The position numbers were made by a program, and so were the translations under genes. A stretch of 62,506 nucleotides of DNA, from positions 1 to 62,506 of the forward strand of contig JAAURJ010000011.1 of the NCBI GenBank assembly GCA_012032285.1, written 5' to 3'. Below the pieces are notes generated by a model. It saw only the letters and a program-made list of their open reading frames with translations. It ran no database searches and was not told the DNA's origin. Shown piece after piece: positions 1 to 10,935 of the stretch. The stretch's first letter is position 1. Each line of letters starts with the position of its first letter. This stretch comes from Sphingomonadales bacterium. Lineage in GTDB: Bacteria; Pseudomonadota; Alphaproteobacteria; Sphingomonadales; Sphingomonadaceae.

Positions 1-89
1 AATATATCAACGGATTTTATAACAGCAAAAGACGCCATTCCTACCTAGGCCATATCAGCCCGCTGGCGTTCGAGGCAAAGGTAGCGTAA
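1..89 (+). CDS. IS3-family transposase OrfB, C-terminal 28 residues (partial)
   Basis: Reading from base 3, the frame gives a peptide containing YNSKRRHSYLG and SPLAFE, ending at the TAA at 87-89. This is the characteristic C-terminal end of IS3-family OrfB (rve-type DDE integrase core), where the final glutamate helix is followed by N-x-x-R-x-H-x-x-L-G and a P-x-x-F/Y-E motif. The catalytic residues lie upstream, outside the window. Only the tail can be seen, so nothing can be said about whether the enzyme is intact. Confidence 0.8.
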   Translation, partial: YINGFYNSKRRHSYLGHISPLAFEAKVA

Positions 90-101
90 TGTGCTCATTC
101 G

Positions 102-127
102 ACCGGCACAAAACCGTTACAAGTCCA
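102..127 (+). repeat. IS3-family terminal inverted repeat (right end)
   Basis: These 26 bp read inward on the minus strand as TGGACTTGTAAC, then GGTTTTGTGCCGGT. They match positions 1389-1414 (plus strand) in 24 of 26 positions and the complement of 1687-1712 in 20 of 26. The tip is TG/CA, normal for the family. The repeat starts 12 bp after the transposase stop codon. Confidence 0.7.
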
Positions 128-827
128 ACATGATGAGGATGAAATTGTAGCACATCTGGCGATACCAGATGCCCTGCGGCGTGGTCGCCTCCTTCATCCA
201 TTTGCGCCCGACGCTGTGCAGCTTGCGATATTCCTCAAGCGTGAACTCATCGCGCCGCGCCGATTTGAGTTTTGGCATCCCCTCGAACCGCTGGCTCGCG
301 GGGACATACTTCTTGCTGATGGCGTAGTTCATGATGGCGGCGAAAATCGTCATCTCGATGCGGATGGTGGAATCGCTGATGATGCCATTGCGCCGCCCGA
401 CACCATTCTCGCGCCGCCATAACGGATACTCCGACCAGCGCTCCTGACTGACCAAATGAATCTGGGTGCTGCCCACATAGGAATTGAGTGGGCCGTTGAC
501 CTTGTTCCTGACGTTCATCGCGCGGGCTTGACTGACCTCGCCCGCGTTGGCGCGCCGCTGCTGGGCGTCGGCATATTCTTCGGCCACTTGCAAAAAGGGC
601 CGATTGAATACGGGAACGTCATGCTTCACGCGGAAACGGATATCGGCATCCTGATCCATCGCGCGGTCGCGCGCGGTCTGCCGATCCGAAGTTTTGAGCG
701 AAATCGTCTTGTAGCGGTCTTCGTTCTGAATCCGCACGCGGCAATAGAATTGGTCGTGTCCGACATCGCCGCGACGGAAGATGATAAGGCCTGCCTTTAT
801 CTGCTCCTTGTCGGTGATGAATTTCAT
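117..827 (-). pseudogene. Tyrosine recombinase/integrase, truncated by IS insertion
   Basis: The 236-residue product has the N-terminal half of a phage/island-type tyrosine integrase: an N-terminal beta region (about residues 10-60), then a core-binding SAM-like helical region (about 75-175) and the first helix of the catalytic domain (around EFTLEEYRKL and FILIMLDL). The sequence stops exactly where family members continue with the T-G-x-R box, because the IS3 repeat begins there; the last three codons and stop are IS sequence. All catalytic residues (R, K, H-x-x-R, Y) are missing, so it cannot recombine DNA. It begins about 125 bp from a tRNA-Gly 3' fragment, which suggests it once integrated a genomic island there. 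Confidence 0.75.
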
Positions 828-952
828 TTCCCTTGCCCCACTGTGCAGAATCTGTGTAGATTTAGAACCTAACCTGTTGGATTTCCATACCTGTGTAGGT
901 TCTGTGTGGGCAATAGTAGCAAAAAATATCTAATATTTCCAGTGTTTTATGA

Positions 953-972
953 CAATCCCTTCACCCGCTCCA
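953..972 (+). other. Probable attachment site: 3' end of a tRNA-Gly gene
   Basis: The 17 bases TCCCTTCACCCGCTCCA (956-972) are those of a bacterial tRNA-Gly 3' end: half of the T stem, the acceptor strand CACCCGC pairing with GCGGGTG, discriminator T and encoded CCA. No 5' or anticodon part is present, so this is a fragment, not a tRNA gene. A tRNA 3' fragment beside an integrase gene is the usual mark of att left by an island that used that tRNA as target. The identification rests on recall of tRNA-Gly sequence; the intact tRNA is outside the window. Confidence 0.65.
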
Positions 973-1044
973 GTTTTTCCAAAACTTAGAGGCCTCCGGG
1001 ACACCCTCCCGGGTTACCGGCGGGGTTACCGCAACCCGAGCGAA

Positions 1045-1388
1045 TTATTCTAGGGATATGTCGCCGAAAGCGTCGCGCTTCGCCTTGCGTTGCAGCGCCT
1101 TTTCGATCTCGAGATTGACGCGCACGCGACAATGCCGCTTCAGCCGCGTGACCTGTGCCGTGATCTTCCTCCCCATCGGGCCGAACTCTTCGGCTGACCG
1201 GACCACATATGTCCAAAAAGTCCAAGTCTTGCTCGACGACGGCTCGAAGCCCTCGACCTTCCCAAACCGCTTACTGAATTGCTAGAAGTTAAACATATCG
1301 CACAGCTCGGCGTATGACTTGCCCGGGTAACGCTTCACCGTCGCTTCGGCATGATTGCGGGCAACCGACGCGACCTTCCGATACAAGT
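1045..1388 (-). pseudogene. Unrecognised gene, 5'-truncated and with an internal stop
   Basis: On the minus strand one frame stays open from the repeat boundary at 1388 to TAA at 1045-1047, except for one TAG at 1282-1284. The translation looks like real protein on both sides of the TAG (for example RNHAEATVKRYPGKSYAEL before it, and SSKTWTFWTYVVRSAEEFG after it) and is lysine/arginine-rich toward the end. The upstream part is cut by the MITE-like element. I do not recognise the family. Its place beside the integrase and att fragment suggests an island gene in decay. Confidence 0.45.
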
Positions 1389-1712
1389 TGGACTTGTAAC
1401 AGTTTTGAGCCGGTAACTATGGTACATTAAGCTACCTTTGCTTCAAAGGCCAACGACCAAAGGGCTGATGCCCTTGCCATCTATGTTTACGGTTCTTGCT
1501 CCCCATAGAAGGGGTCAAAGATGCATGAAGACCAGCACCGGTATAGCATTCCATTCGGGTTTTCAGCGGTTAAAAGAACGCCTCAACCTCTGGATGACCG
1601 TATGTTTACCGCTATAACCAGCACCCTAATAGCCAGATCCCTTTTCATGTCGCCGGTCTCATTATATGAGTGTTTTACTCTAAGTGACCGAAGCAAAACC
1701 GTTATAACTTCA
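1389..1712. mobile_element. MITE-like element related to the IS3-family copy
   Basis: The segment is bounded by 26-bp imperfect inverted repeats at 1389-1414 and 1687-1712 (about 19 of 26 match each other; 24 and 20 of 26 match the IS right end at 102-127). The tips are TG and CA. The 324-bp interior has no transposase-like reading frame. No clear target duplication is seen (flanks AGT and GGC). It may be a MITE mobilised by the IS3 transposase or an internally deleted IS. It truncates the pseudogene to its left and ends 92 bp from the autotransporter stop codon. Positions 1713-1803 hold nothing I can recognise. Confidence 0.5.
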
Positions 1713-1803
1713 GGCAGAATCATTATCGGCACTCGTTTCCGGCAAGGCAGAAAGCCTCCCTTCAACGACAAGAATGCCATGTTTCTGCACAAATGAAACC
1801 GAA

Positions 1804-4800
1804 CTAGAAGCCGATTTTTATGCCCAGTCCCAAATTGTGGCCAGTCGCTCCATTTCCATAGTCACCGTCATAATTGGCGAACAACGCAACGGCCTCACTT
1901 AGCCTCCAGTCAAAACCAAGATTGGCCGTCATTTGTGTCCTGCTCCGCGTCGCACCAAACAGCGTCATCTGCAGCGGTAAGCCTACAAAACCACCAGTCG
2001 CAGTTCTGATCGCGCCATCTTCGTTCAACTGATGGCGAACGCCAAAGCCAATTCTTGGCTGGAACTTCTTGCTTGTATCCAACGCAGCGAAATTGATCGA
2101 TGCATCAACAAAGTCCGCCTTATAGCTTTGGCTGTCAACTGCGAGATTGAAGACGTCAGCGCCGCGCTCAACTGTCGATCCGCGATTGGTTGAAACATGC
2201 GTATAGCCTGCACGCGGGGTCAACGCCCAATTGTCGCCAACGGGCACCTCATAACCAAAAGAGATGTCAGCAAGATAGCTACGCAACTTATAGGTTGATG
2301 TCGCTGCGGTAGCGTTGAACAGCGCTCTGTTCGTGGTTGCTTTGCCGCCATCATAGGCCAGCGTGGCACCCAATTCAAAGCCGCCTGATGCATAGCGTCC
2401 GCTAATGCCAGCAATTATACCATCTGCATTGGTATTGGCGGAATGGTTGGTCAGATTCTGTTTGGAGTCCAGATGACCGACAAACCCAGCGATCGTATAG
2501 CTTTCTTTGGCGAAACCTATGCCGCCCAAGATACCAAGCCCTTCCATCTTGGCGCGTGAAGTGCCGACGGAATTACTGCCGCGCAGCTTGCTTTGATCGG
2601 CAATGCCTATAGCGAAGGTATAGCCCCCTTCCCTGCCATCATCGGCTAACAGACTTGCTCCACGCAATGCCTTGGAGATGTTCAGGCCATTCTCCGTACC
2701 AATATGGCTGGCAGATGCGTAAGCTTCCGGATGAAGCGTTGCGAATGCCGCTTCATTGGCCTTACCGTTCGACGTAATAAAGGCCGGGAGGGCTTCCAAA
2801 AGTTCTGGATTGGGCTGGCCAGCAGCCAATACGGAATTCATATAAGCGACCGCAGTTGAGGTTTGTCTATTGAAAGTGGATAACGCTTCGAACTCACCGA
2901 CCAGTGAAATCCTGTTTGCAGTTTGTATAATGAAACCAGCTACAGAGCTGGGTATGTTGATCGTTCCATAACTGCCGGAAATCCCGCCATTAGCGGTGAT
3001 CAAATCTGTGATTCCAGGCGTGAATTGCCGTGTCCCACTAAGAGTCAATGTAGCACCGGATGCGATGCTCAAGCCTCCTGAGATGAGCAGCTGATCGAAA
3101 GCAGCCGGTGTGAACTCGAACAAGGTGGTCGAACCGGACGCTAAAGCGACTGTTCCATTGATTGTCATGGTGCCGGGCGATGCGCCCGGTGACAAGATGC
3201 CATTCACGACTAGGTTGGCGTTCACGGTGCCAGCGCTTCCGAACGTCGAGCCCGCACCGACAGTTATCGTATTGGCCGTGATCGAAGAACCCAAGCGGCC
3301 GAAAAGACGGCCACCGACAACATCGAAAAGAACCGTCGAATAGTTGCCTGAGAGGGCAGTGGTGCCGCTATTATATCGGGTTCGTTCAAAGCCGGAGAAA
3401 GTAGAAAGGTTCATTTCAACCGGGGCGAGATCACTGCCACCGGTGGCAATGATCAACAAGTCGTTTCCAGACCCGGCATTCACAGCGCCGCCAAAGCCTG
3501 TGCTTGAATTGATAGTCAATTCGTCATCTGCGCTACCGAACGCCAAACCGCCCATAACCATGCCTAGATTATTAAATTGGGTAGTATTGTTGCCAAACGC
3601 GATTGAGCCGTTGATGCGGCCAGTTGCCAGATTGTTCAGTGCAAGCGCCGCTATTTGAGCGCCATTGAAATTCAAGACACCGCTGTTTGAAATCGTGCCG
3701 TTAACAGCAAGAATACCGGAGTTCAGGTTCACGACAGCATTGGGGCCGGCGTTGGTGAAGCTGCTATTACCAGTTACCGTTCCAGAGATGTTGATGATAC
3801 CGCCGTCGTTGTTGACCACGGCCCCGTTCAAAGCGCCGCCATTGGCATTGACCACGCCAGTGTTCGTTAGGCCGCCAGCCAAGACGCCACTGTTCGTCAA
3901 TGTCCCTGCAGCAACATTGGTCGTCCCAGTTATGACTCCCATATTGTTGAAAGTACCGCCATTGTTGACGAGCGACGCAACGGTTCCCGCATTCGCCGCG
4001 GTTCCGGCATTTGTAATGGCGCCGGTGGTTCCGCCAACATCATTGCCGAATGTACCGCCAGACTGGTTGTTCACGGTCGTAATGTTACCGGTGCTGATCA
4101 CTGTGCCGCCGCTGATTAAAATACCGCCATTCAGTGCGCCGCTGTTGATCGTGGTTCCTCCACCATTGGTCAATAAGCCGGAAACAGTGCCACCTGTCAC
4201 ATTATTGAAGCTGGAGGCATTGTTGACGGTGCCCTGGATTGCTCCACCATTTGCAATTGAGCCAGCTGCTTGGTTGTTCAGGTTGCCCGCCCAGATTGCG
4301 TTTGCCCCGTTCACCAGTGTTGCGGTATTGCTTGCATTGCCGTTCCAGCGACCCTGGTTCCAAGTTGTAGCGTCGGCGATATTGGTTAGCAAATTACCGT
4401 TCCAAACACCTGCTGCTTCGTTGACGATCCCGGCACCGCTTCCGCTATTGTTGACATTGGCATTATACGTGCCGGAATTGCGGATCAGACCTGAATTGTT
4501 CAAATCGTCGGTAATCGTACCACCATTATTGATGATGATCGTCCCGCCCGCATTGTTTGTGATCCCTGCGAGGTCGGTCAACGATGCGCCGCTTTCAATA
4601 ACAATATTGCCATTGTTCGTCAGCAGTCCACCGATTGTGTAGCTTCCCGACCTCACGTTCAACGTCGCACCGTTAGCGGCGTTACTGTAGGTCGAGTTGC
4701 TGGTAACAATGCCATCAATGTTGATCACCGCACCGGCGTTATTGACAACACTACCATTCATCGCACCACCAGCGGCGTTGACAACTGCATTGTTGGTCAG

Positions 4801-7800
4801 GCCGCCGCCAAGCTCTCCTGCTGTGTTCAGCATGGCTGTATTCACGGTAGAGCCGCTAACGACCCCAGTGTTGTTGAAAACGCCGGCGGTATTTGTCAGT
4901 GAGGCAATTGTGCCGACATTATTGGCGCTCCCCGAATTGATGAATGTCCCAGTTGAACCGCCCGCTAGGTTATTGAACGCCCCGCTGTTGGCGACAGTGC
5001 CCGTCACTATGCCGCTGTTGGCGAAGGAGCCTCCAGCGTTGACGACTGCACCGATGGTTCCGGCGTTGCTTGCCGTTCCGGCGTTGTTCAATGTTGTGAC
5101 AATTCCTCCATTGAGGTTGGCCACATTACCGGCGGCAAAATTATCTATTTGCGTAATCGTTCCGCTATTGTTCAAGTTGCCACCAGCAACCACAGCGCCG
5201 CCCTCTAATGTTCCGGCATTAGTTGTTGTACCCGATTGGTTGGCCAACAAGCCTGTTACCGTAGCGGTGGAGAGGTTGTTGAACACTGCAGAGTTCTGCA
5301 CTGCGCCCTGAATGGTTCCTTGATTGCTAATCGTGCCATCACTGGTGATATTGCCGGTCAGGGTTCCCCCCTGCGCCAAGTTAATCGAACCGGTGGCGGT
5401 GTTAGCAATGCCACTGTTGCTTAGGCCGGCACCATTGGCGACGTTTATAACGCCAGCATTCATAAGCGCGCCGTTGACGCCAAATGTCCCGCTGTTAACG
5501 TTCAGCGTTGATGTAGCAGCAGCATTGGTGAAACCGGCATTAGTCGTCACGCTGCCGCCAATGTTAATCGTGCCGCCCGCCTGATTATCGGTCGCAACAT
5601 TCACAATCGCACCATTCACCGTACCGAAATTGGTAAAACTGTTTGCGCCTGTTCCTCCCGTGATCGCGATTGGCCCGGCAGTCTGCAACGTCTGCCCGGC
5701 ACCAAATGTCAGGTTGGAATTGGTCAATGTGATTGTGTTGAGCGTAAACGGCCCCGCTGTCGTGATCGTGCCGTCACCGGTAAAAGTGGTGGTTTCGAAA
5801 TTGACAAAGCGGTTGAGCAAAGCTTGACTAAACAGTCCGCCGCCAGTGAAATCGATGGTCAGCGCGTCGGTGCCATCACCGCCGTCTGCGATTCCGGTAA
5901 AGCTGCCGCCGACAAATTGGCGGAAACTGTCATTGCCATTGCGCAGGAAAACGTTGCCATTGATGGCTCCAGCATTCTCCAAAACATCATCCAGTGCACC
6001 CAGATCAATTGAGCCGGTTATGACGCCGGTGGCATTGTTGCGAAGATAGTCTTGCGAGAAGAATGTCTGGATTGCGCCAGCAAGATAGCGGTCGGGGAAC
6101 AGCAAGGCTTCCTGTGAATAGCTCAATATGTCCGCATCGGTAAGCGCGAGATACAATCTATCATCAGCCCCAAGCGTACCGCCAACACCGCCTGTAATCC
6201 GGCCATCGTTGACAATGGAAACATTGCCGCCAAGCGCGGTCAATGCAATTGAGCCGAAACCGTCCGGCGCTCCGTCCACCGGCGGGTTGCCCGCGACGAT
6301 GTCGCCATTGGCGTCAATTGCCTGCCGCAAATTGCCAGTCGCTTCGATCACGCCGGTTTCAGTGTTGGTGATGCTTACAGTGCTGGTGCCGCTTGCTACC
6401 GTATAGGCACCAAGCGCGGTTACAGCCAGGATTCCAGAGCCACTGCCGCCTGAATTACCCCCGCCAGCGCACCGCCATTGGCACGAATGGTTCCGCTGTT
6501 GGTAAAGGTGATGGCGGAATTTGCAATCGGACTTGTCCGGTCAGTGGGATCGCCGGCAACGGTCGCGATCATAAAGCCGCTGTCGCCATATGCTGCCGTT
6601 GTGATCATGCCGCTGTTCGACAAAGTGCTATTTTGGTTTCCGTCTGTTGTAACTGCAAGCGATACAAGTGGGGAATCGCTTACCCCTCTAAGGTCACCTG
6701 TCTGTGTGATACCAGAAATTGCGCCGCTATTGGCGAAACTAAAATTATTGACACTTCCTTCGTAAAAAACGCCGGCGGCATAACCGGTGCGCAGGTTGGT
6801 AATGGTTCCGCTGTTAACAATGCTGCCGCTCGCAAGGTCTGTCCCTTGAGAGTTGTTTTGGCCGATCGTAACATAGCCGTCGGTCAAGGTGCCAGCGTTG
6901 GTGAAGTTAAATATGTTGCTAGCGACACCCAGCGAAATATACCCGCCGATTGACCCGCCCGCAGCGTTGGTGAAGCTGGCATTGGCCAAGGTTCCATTGT
7001 AAACGGCGCTGTCGGGAGCATAAAAATACCCCATATTCAGATCGATGGCCGACCTGAAGTCGGTATTGAAATTGGTCTGCAGACCGTTGATCGTGCCGCT
7101 GTTGCTAAACTGAAAATTGTTCAGTTGCAGCTGCCCTCTAAGACCACCATCGATCAAACCACTGTTATCGATCACCAGCGAATTTGCCCTAATGGGTGCT
7201 GCCGAACCAAATTGATATTGTGGCGTATTGATCGATATAGCGGGATAGATAGGCGTATAACCTAGCTGCGGTGCCGTGTACCCAGAATGCAAAATCGAGC
7301 CGCTATTGGTGAAGTTCAGATTCTGGCCAGCCCCTATAGATAGATCGACCGCATAAAAATTTGATAGCGTTGCCGAACCGACTGTTCCGCTATTGGTAAA
7401 GTTTCTTACACTTCCATAGGCGCCATCGGACAAAATACCTTCATTGACGAAGGACAATACCCCCCTGCCATCAAGGACCGCCGTATTGGCTGGTGGATAC
7501 ACATAGGAATTCGAACTATTCGGGCTGGCATTTAGGTTGGCTTGGTTGATGATCGTGCCATCGCCAAAAACAATAGGCCGCTGTTCAAACCGGCCTCTGG
7601 CCCGCTAACTGTGGCTGTCGTGTCGGCACCGATCGCGCCCACCCCGAAATTTTCAAAGGAGGAGACGGGTGCCGCCGCCAGAAAAGCGGCAGGGTCATCA
7701 ATCAGGATCGAACCTGTGCTGGTTAATCCATAAATAAACGTATCAGTGCCTGCACCACCGTCAACTGTTCCGGTCACTCCGGTGTTGTTGCCGTTCCCAA

Positions 7801-10767
7801 CAAAAACATCGTTACCGGTACCAAAAAGCAAATCACCATTCAGCGTACCGCCTGCATTCACATAGGTGCTGGGGGCATACACAGTCACGCTTGGCACAGT
7901 GCCAAAGGTGAAGGTTGCCAGATTGACATTGCCGTTGATCGTGCCGGCATTTTCTACATAGGTGTTTCCGCTTGTCGCGATGGCTGGGCGTCCGGTGCCG
8001 CCAGTGATGACACCGCCCGCCAGGTTGATGATCCGCGTCGTATTTTCTCTATCCGAATTGCTCGCGCCGATTGCGGCTGCATTGGTACTGGTGATCGTGC
8101 CGCTATTGATAATTTCGCTGCTAAAGATGCCGGTTGTTACTGCAATCTGCCCAGTCGAAATTATACCGCTGTTGTTCAGGTTCGTAACACCAAAAACACC
8201 GCGGGCATCAGGACCAGCGCTTTGCAAAATGTTGCCGCTATTGATCAGCATCCCGCCACGCACGCCTATTGCACCAGCCAAATTGATTGTGCCGCTGTTA
8301 ATTATTTCTCCATTGCCATCCACGGCAATTGCCGCCAGATTATTGGCTATGAAGTCCCGAGGAGTGGAATCAAAGGCGTTGATGGTGCCGGCATTGGTAA
8401 ATTGCGTACCTGAAGCAACCCGCACAATCGAAGCATTTGCAAAAGTTGAAGATGAGGTGGAACGGCTCAGAGTCCCTCGGCTGACGACATTGAAATAGTC
8501 AACGGCTGTCGCGCCCTGGGTGACTGGCGCCATCGCGCGACCAACAAAATGTTTCGGTTGAGACCATAGTTGATGTCTGCGGTCAGATCGACTGTGCCCG
8601 AACCAAATAATGTCACCGGTTGCGTTACAGCTGTTGGCGCATTGAGAACCAGATTGGCCCCATTTTCCAAATGGAAACCAACCGAATCGAATATTCCGGT
8701 TGCATTGGCGAGTGTCGCGCTAGTGTCTGTTGAAACGATATATTGTATGCGATCAAAACCGGCGCCCGTCACCGTTCCCGAAATATTTGCAAACGGGTTG
8801 CCATCAAGGTTGGAAATGGGGGTTACATAGGTGCCGTTAACAAGATCTAGATCGCCGTTAATACGTCCGCCAGCGAAATCAAAATAGGTGCCTGCGAGTC
8901 TTACATTACCATTAACAGTTCCCGAGTTGAGTAAGACAACTCTTCCTGATCCAGTAGCAATGCCGCCGTTAATCACGCCACCGGACCGATTGTCGATGGT
9001 TCCGGAGTTCGCGTTCACACCAACTGTGCCGCCCGTTATGGTGCCTGAATTGATCAGGTAGCCATTGATCATCTGAAAACCGGCGGTTGCCCCCTCGATT
9101 GTACCACTATTGATAAATGGAGTTTGAGAGAAAGACTGATAAAGAGGTCTTGCGATTACAACACCAATACCAGCATTTGAGCGGATAGTCCCGCTATTGT
9201 TATGCGAGATAGCGTCGATATACAGCGCCGTAGCATCCGCAATGATCGAGCCGCTGTTGCTACTTGTTACGGTGCCATTCGCTATCAGCGAAACGCCGCC
9301 GCCAGTGGTCGCATTTATTGTTCCCGTATTTTGGAAGTCACCATAGCCACCAAGTACAGACAGCGCATAGCTGTCAGGCTGCGTCAGCGCGGCATTAATA
9401 GTGCCATTGTTGATAATCGTCGGCTGACTATCCGTCACCGCCACTTCAATGGCGGTGTAAGTGGTGTTCAAGCTTGTATTGTTGATCAAACTCACGCCGG
9501 GAGTGTAATAGCTAAAATAGCTTCCGTTAAAAGAATCGCCTTGCGGCACAACGCCGATCGTCGTGTTGGTCGAAAATCCATCTTCCAACGTTACAGTCTG
9601 GTTGCTACCAATCAAAAAGTTAAGGGTTTCAAAATTGGTCGGCGTATTTAATGAGGAGTTGAGCGAGGCTCCGTTGGCGAACCCAACAACAATAGTGTCA
9701 TCGCCCGTTCCGCCGACAATATTTCCACTAACGCCGGCAAAAGGAGATGCGGCTGAGCCATAATCAGTCCGGACGATGTTGGTGTCGTTACCCAGGATCA
9801 GGTCGCCATTGATGCGGCCGCCGCCAAAAAGTTCGATCCGGCTATCTCCGTACGTAACCACGACAGACCCGTTGATCGTTCCGGCATTGCTATATTGCCC
9901 GCCATTATCGCGGTTGTCGAGGATCAAGCCGCCATTGACCTGAATAGCAGTTGGACCGGATGAGCCGATAGTGCCGGCAAAGTTATTAATAACCACTGGA
10001 TTGGTTATCAACAATGCGGCGCCTGACCCGGTATTCAAAATACGCGCATCTGCTCCTAGGTTTTCTATCAGCCTGCCTGCAAAGCCGTTTGTTTCGATAT
10101 TGTTGATTGTTGCGATATTGTTGCTTGACGAAATGGTACCGCTATTTCTGATCTGAAAAAACCCTGTCGCTTGTATCGCACTCAGACTGCCACCATCGAT
10201 CAAACCTGCGTTATTGAGAGAGTTAAAGTATGAGTAAATTGAGCCTATACGGCCTGTTGCAAGATTGTCGATCGCTCTGAAGCTGCCAAAAGTCGCAGGG
10301 TCGCCCCCTAGTGCAATGCCAGATCTTCCGGTTATTTGCCCTGCGTTTACGAGATCAACCGACGCAAATTGACGAATCGATATTCCAGTCGCGCCGTTGA
10401 TTATGCCGTTAGGATTGACGCTTACATTCCAAGCATTGCCGCCACCTTCAAACAAGATACCGTTGCTTCCGCCGTTGATCGTTCCATCAACATTTATCGT
10501 GACGAAGCGTCCAGAAGATACAATTGCCGAGCTGGTTGGACTAGGCGCATTAACTGTTGCCCCCGCCTGAACATTCACGATGGCCCCTAACGCATTTACC
10601 GCCAAACCGCCGCTCTCGGTCCCCGTGCATTCCGTAATCCCGAATTCAACCGGCGGATTGGGCACGCATTGCGCCATAGCAGGCGAAGCCATCGCCAGCG
10701 CGGCATAGCTTACCCCAAGATAACAACCCGTCTTTGCGACAATAGCGCTGCGATCCATGCGAATCAT
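1804..10767 (-). CDS. Giant autotransporter adhesin, frameshifted in three places
   Basis: Four consecutive open segments (10767-8467, 8533-7532, 7502-6420, 6351-1804) belong to one gene of about 2,990 codons. The start at 10767 is chosen because AAGGGGG lies 9 nt upstream and an N-terminal signal peptide follows (ending near ASPAMAQ). The passenger is thousands of residues of N-S-G-T-I type repeats predicted to form a beta-helix, typical of type V secreted adhesins. The last ~270 residues are an outer-membrane beta-barrel ending in GLGIKIGF with terminal Phe. The three breaks lie at about 8540-8560, 7576-7587 and the C-run 6458-6462; restoring one base at each joins the frames cleanly (for example SIVNDG-type repeats resume). 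Probably surface-exposed and used in adhesion or biofilm. Either a degraded gene or, more likely, sequence errors. Confidence 0.85.
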
Positions 10768-10935
10768 GTATTTATGCCCCCTTGAAAAATTACCGCGGGA
10801 TTTAGTTTTAGGGTGCTTTCGCGTCAACAATAATTCAGTCACAATATAAGTAATTTATCTGCAATAAAGGTTTCAATCAGGATTAGGGCCTGACCCTAGG
10901 TATTTTATTAACCTCTACATTTTAAGCAGTTTGGT

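Larger units (their letters stand above)
1..127 (+). mobile_element. Right end of an IS3-family insertion sequence
   Basis: The left edge of the window lies inside an insertion sequence. Its transposase C-terminus ends at 89 and a 26-bp terminal inverted repeat follows at 102-127, ending in CA as expected for IS3-family tips. The element runs off the left edge, so its length and left end are not visible. It abuts and truncates the tyrosine integrase coded on the other strand: the integrase stop codon (117-119) lies inside the repeat. A copy of the same repeat in opposite orientation is at 1389-1414. Confidence 0.75.

Noticed and set aside
986-1225. Minus-strand open frame of 79 codons
   Set aside because: It overlaps in another frame the pseudogene at 1045-1388, whose translation looks far more protein-like.
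1521-1796. Plus-strand open frame of 91 codons in the MITE-like element
   Set aside because: It runs through the inverted repeat at 1687-1712, has no ribosome-binding site and resembles no transposase.
3665-4642. Long plus-strand open frame (325 codons) inside the autotransporter
   Set aside because: It is antisense to a highly repetitive passenger gene; its proline/valine-rich product mirrors the N-S-G repeats and has no start signal.
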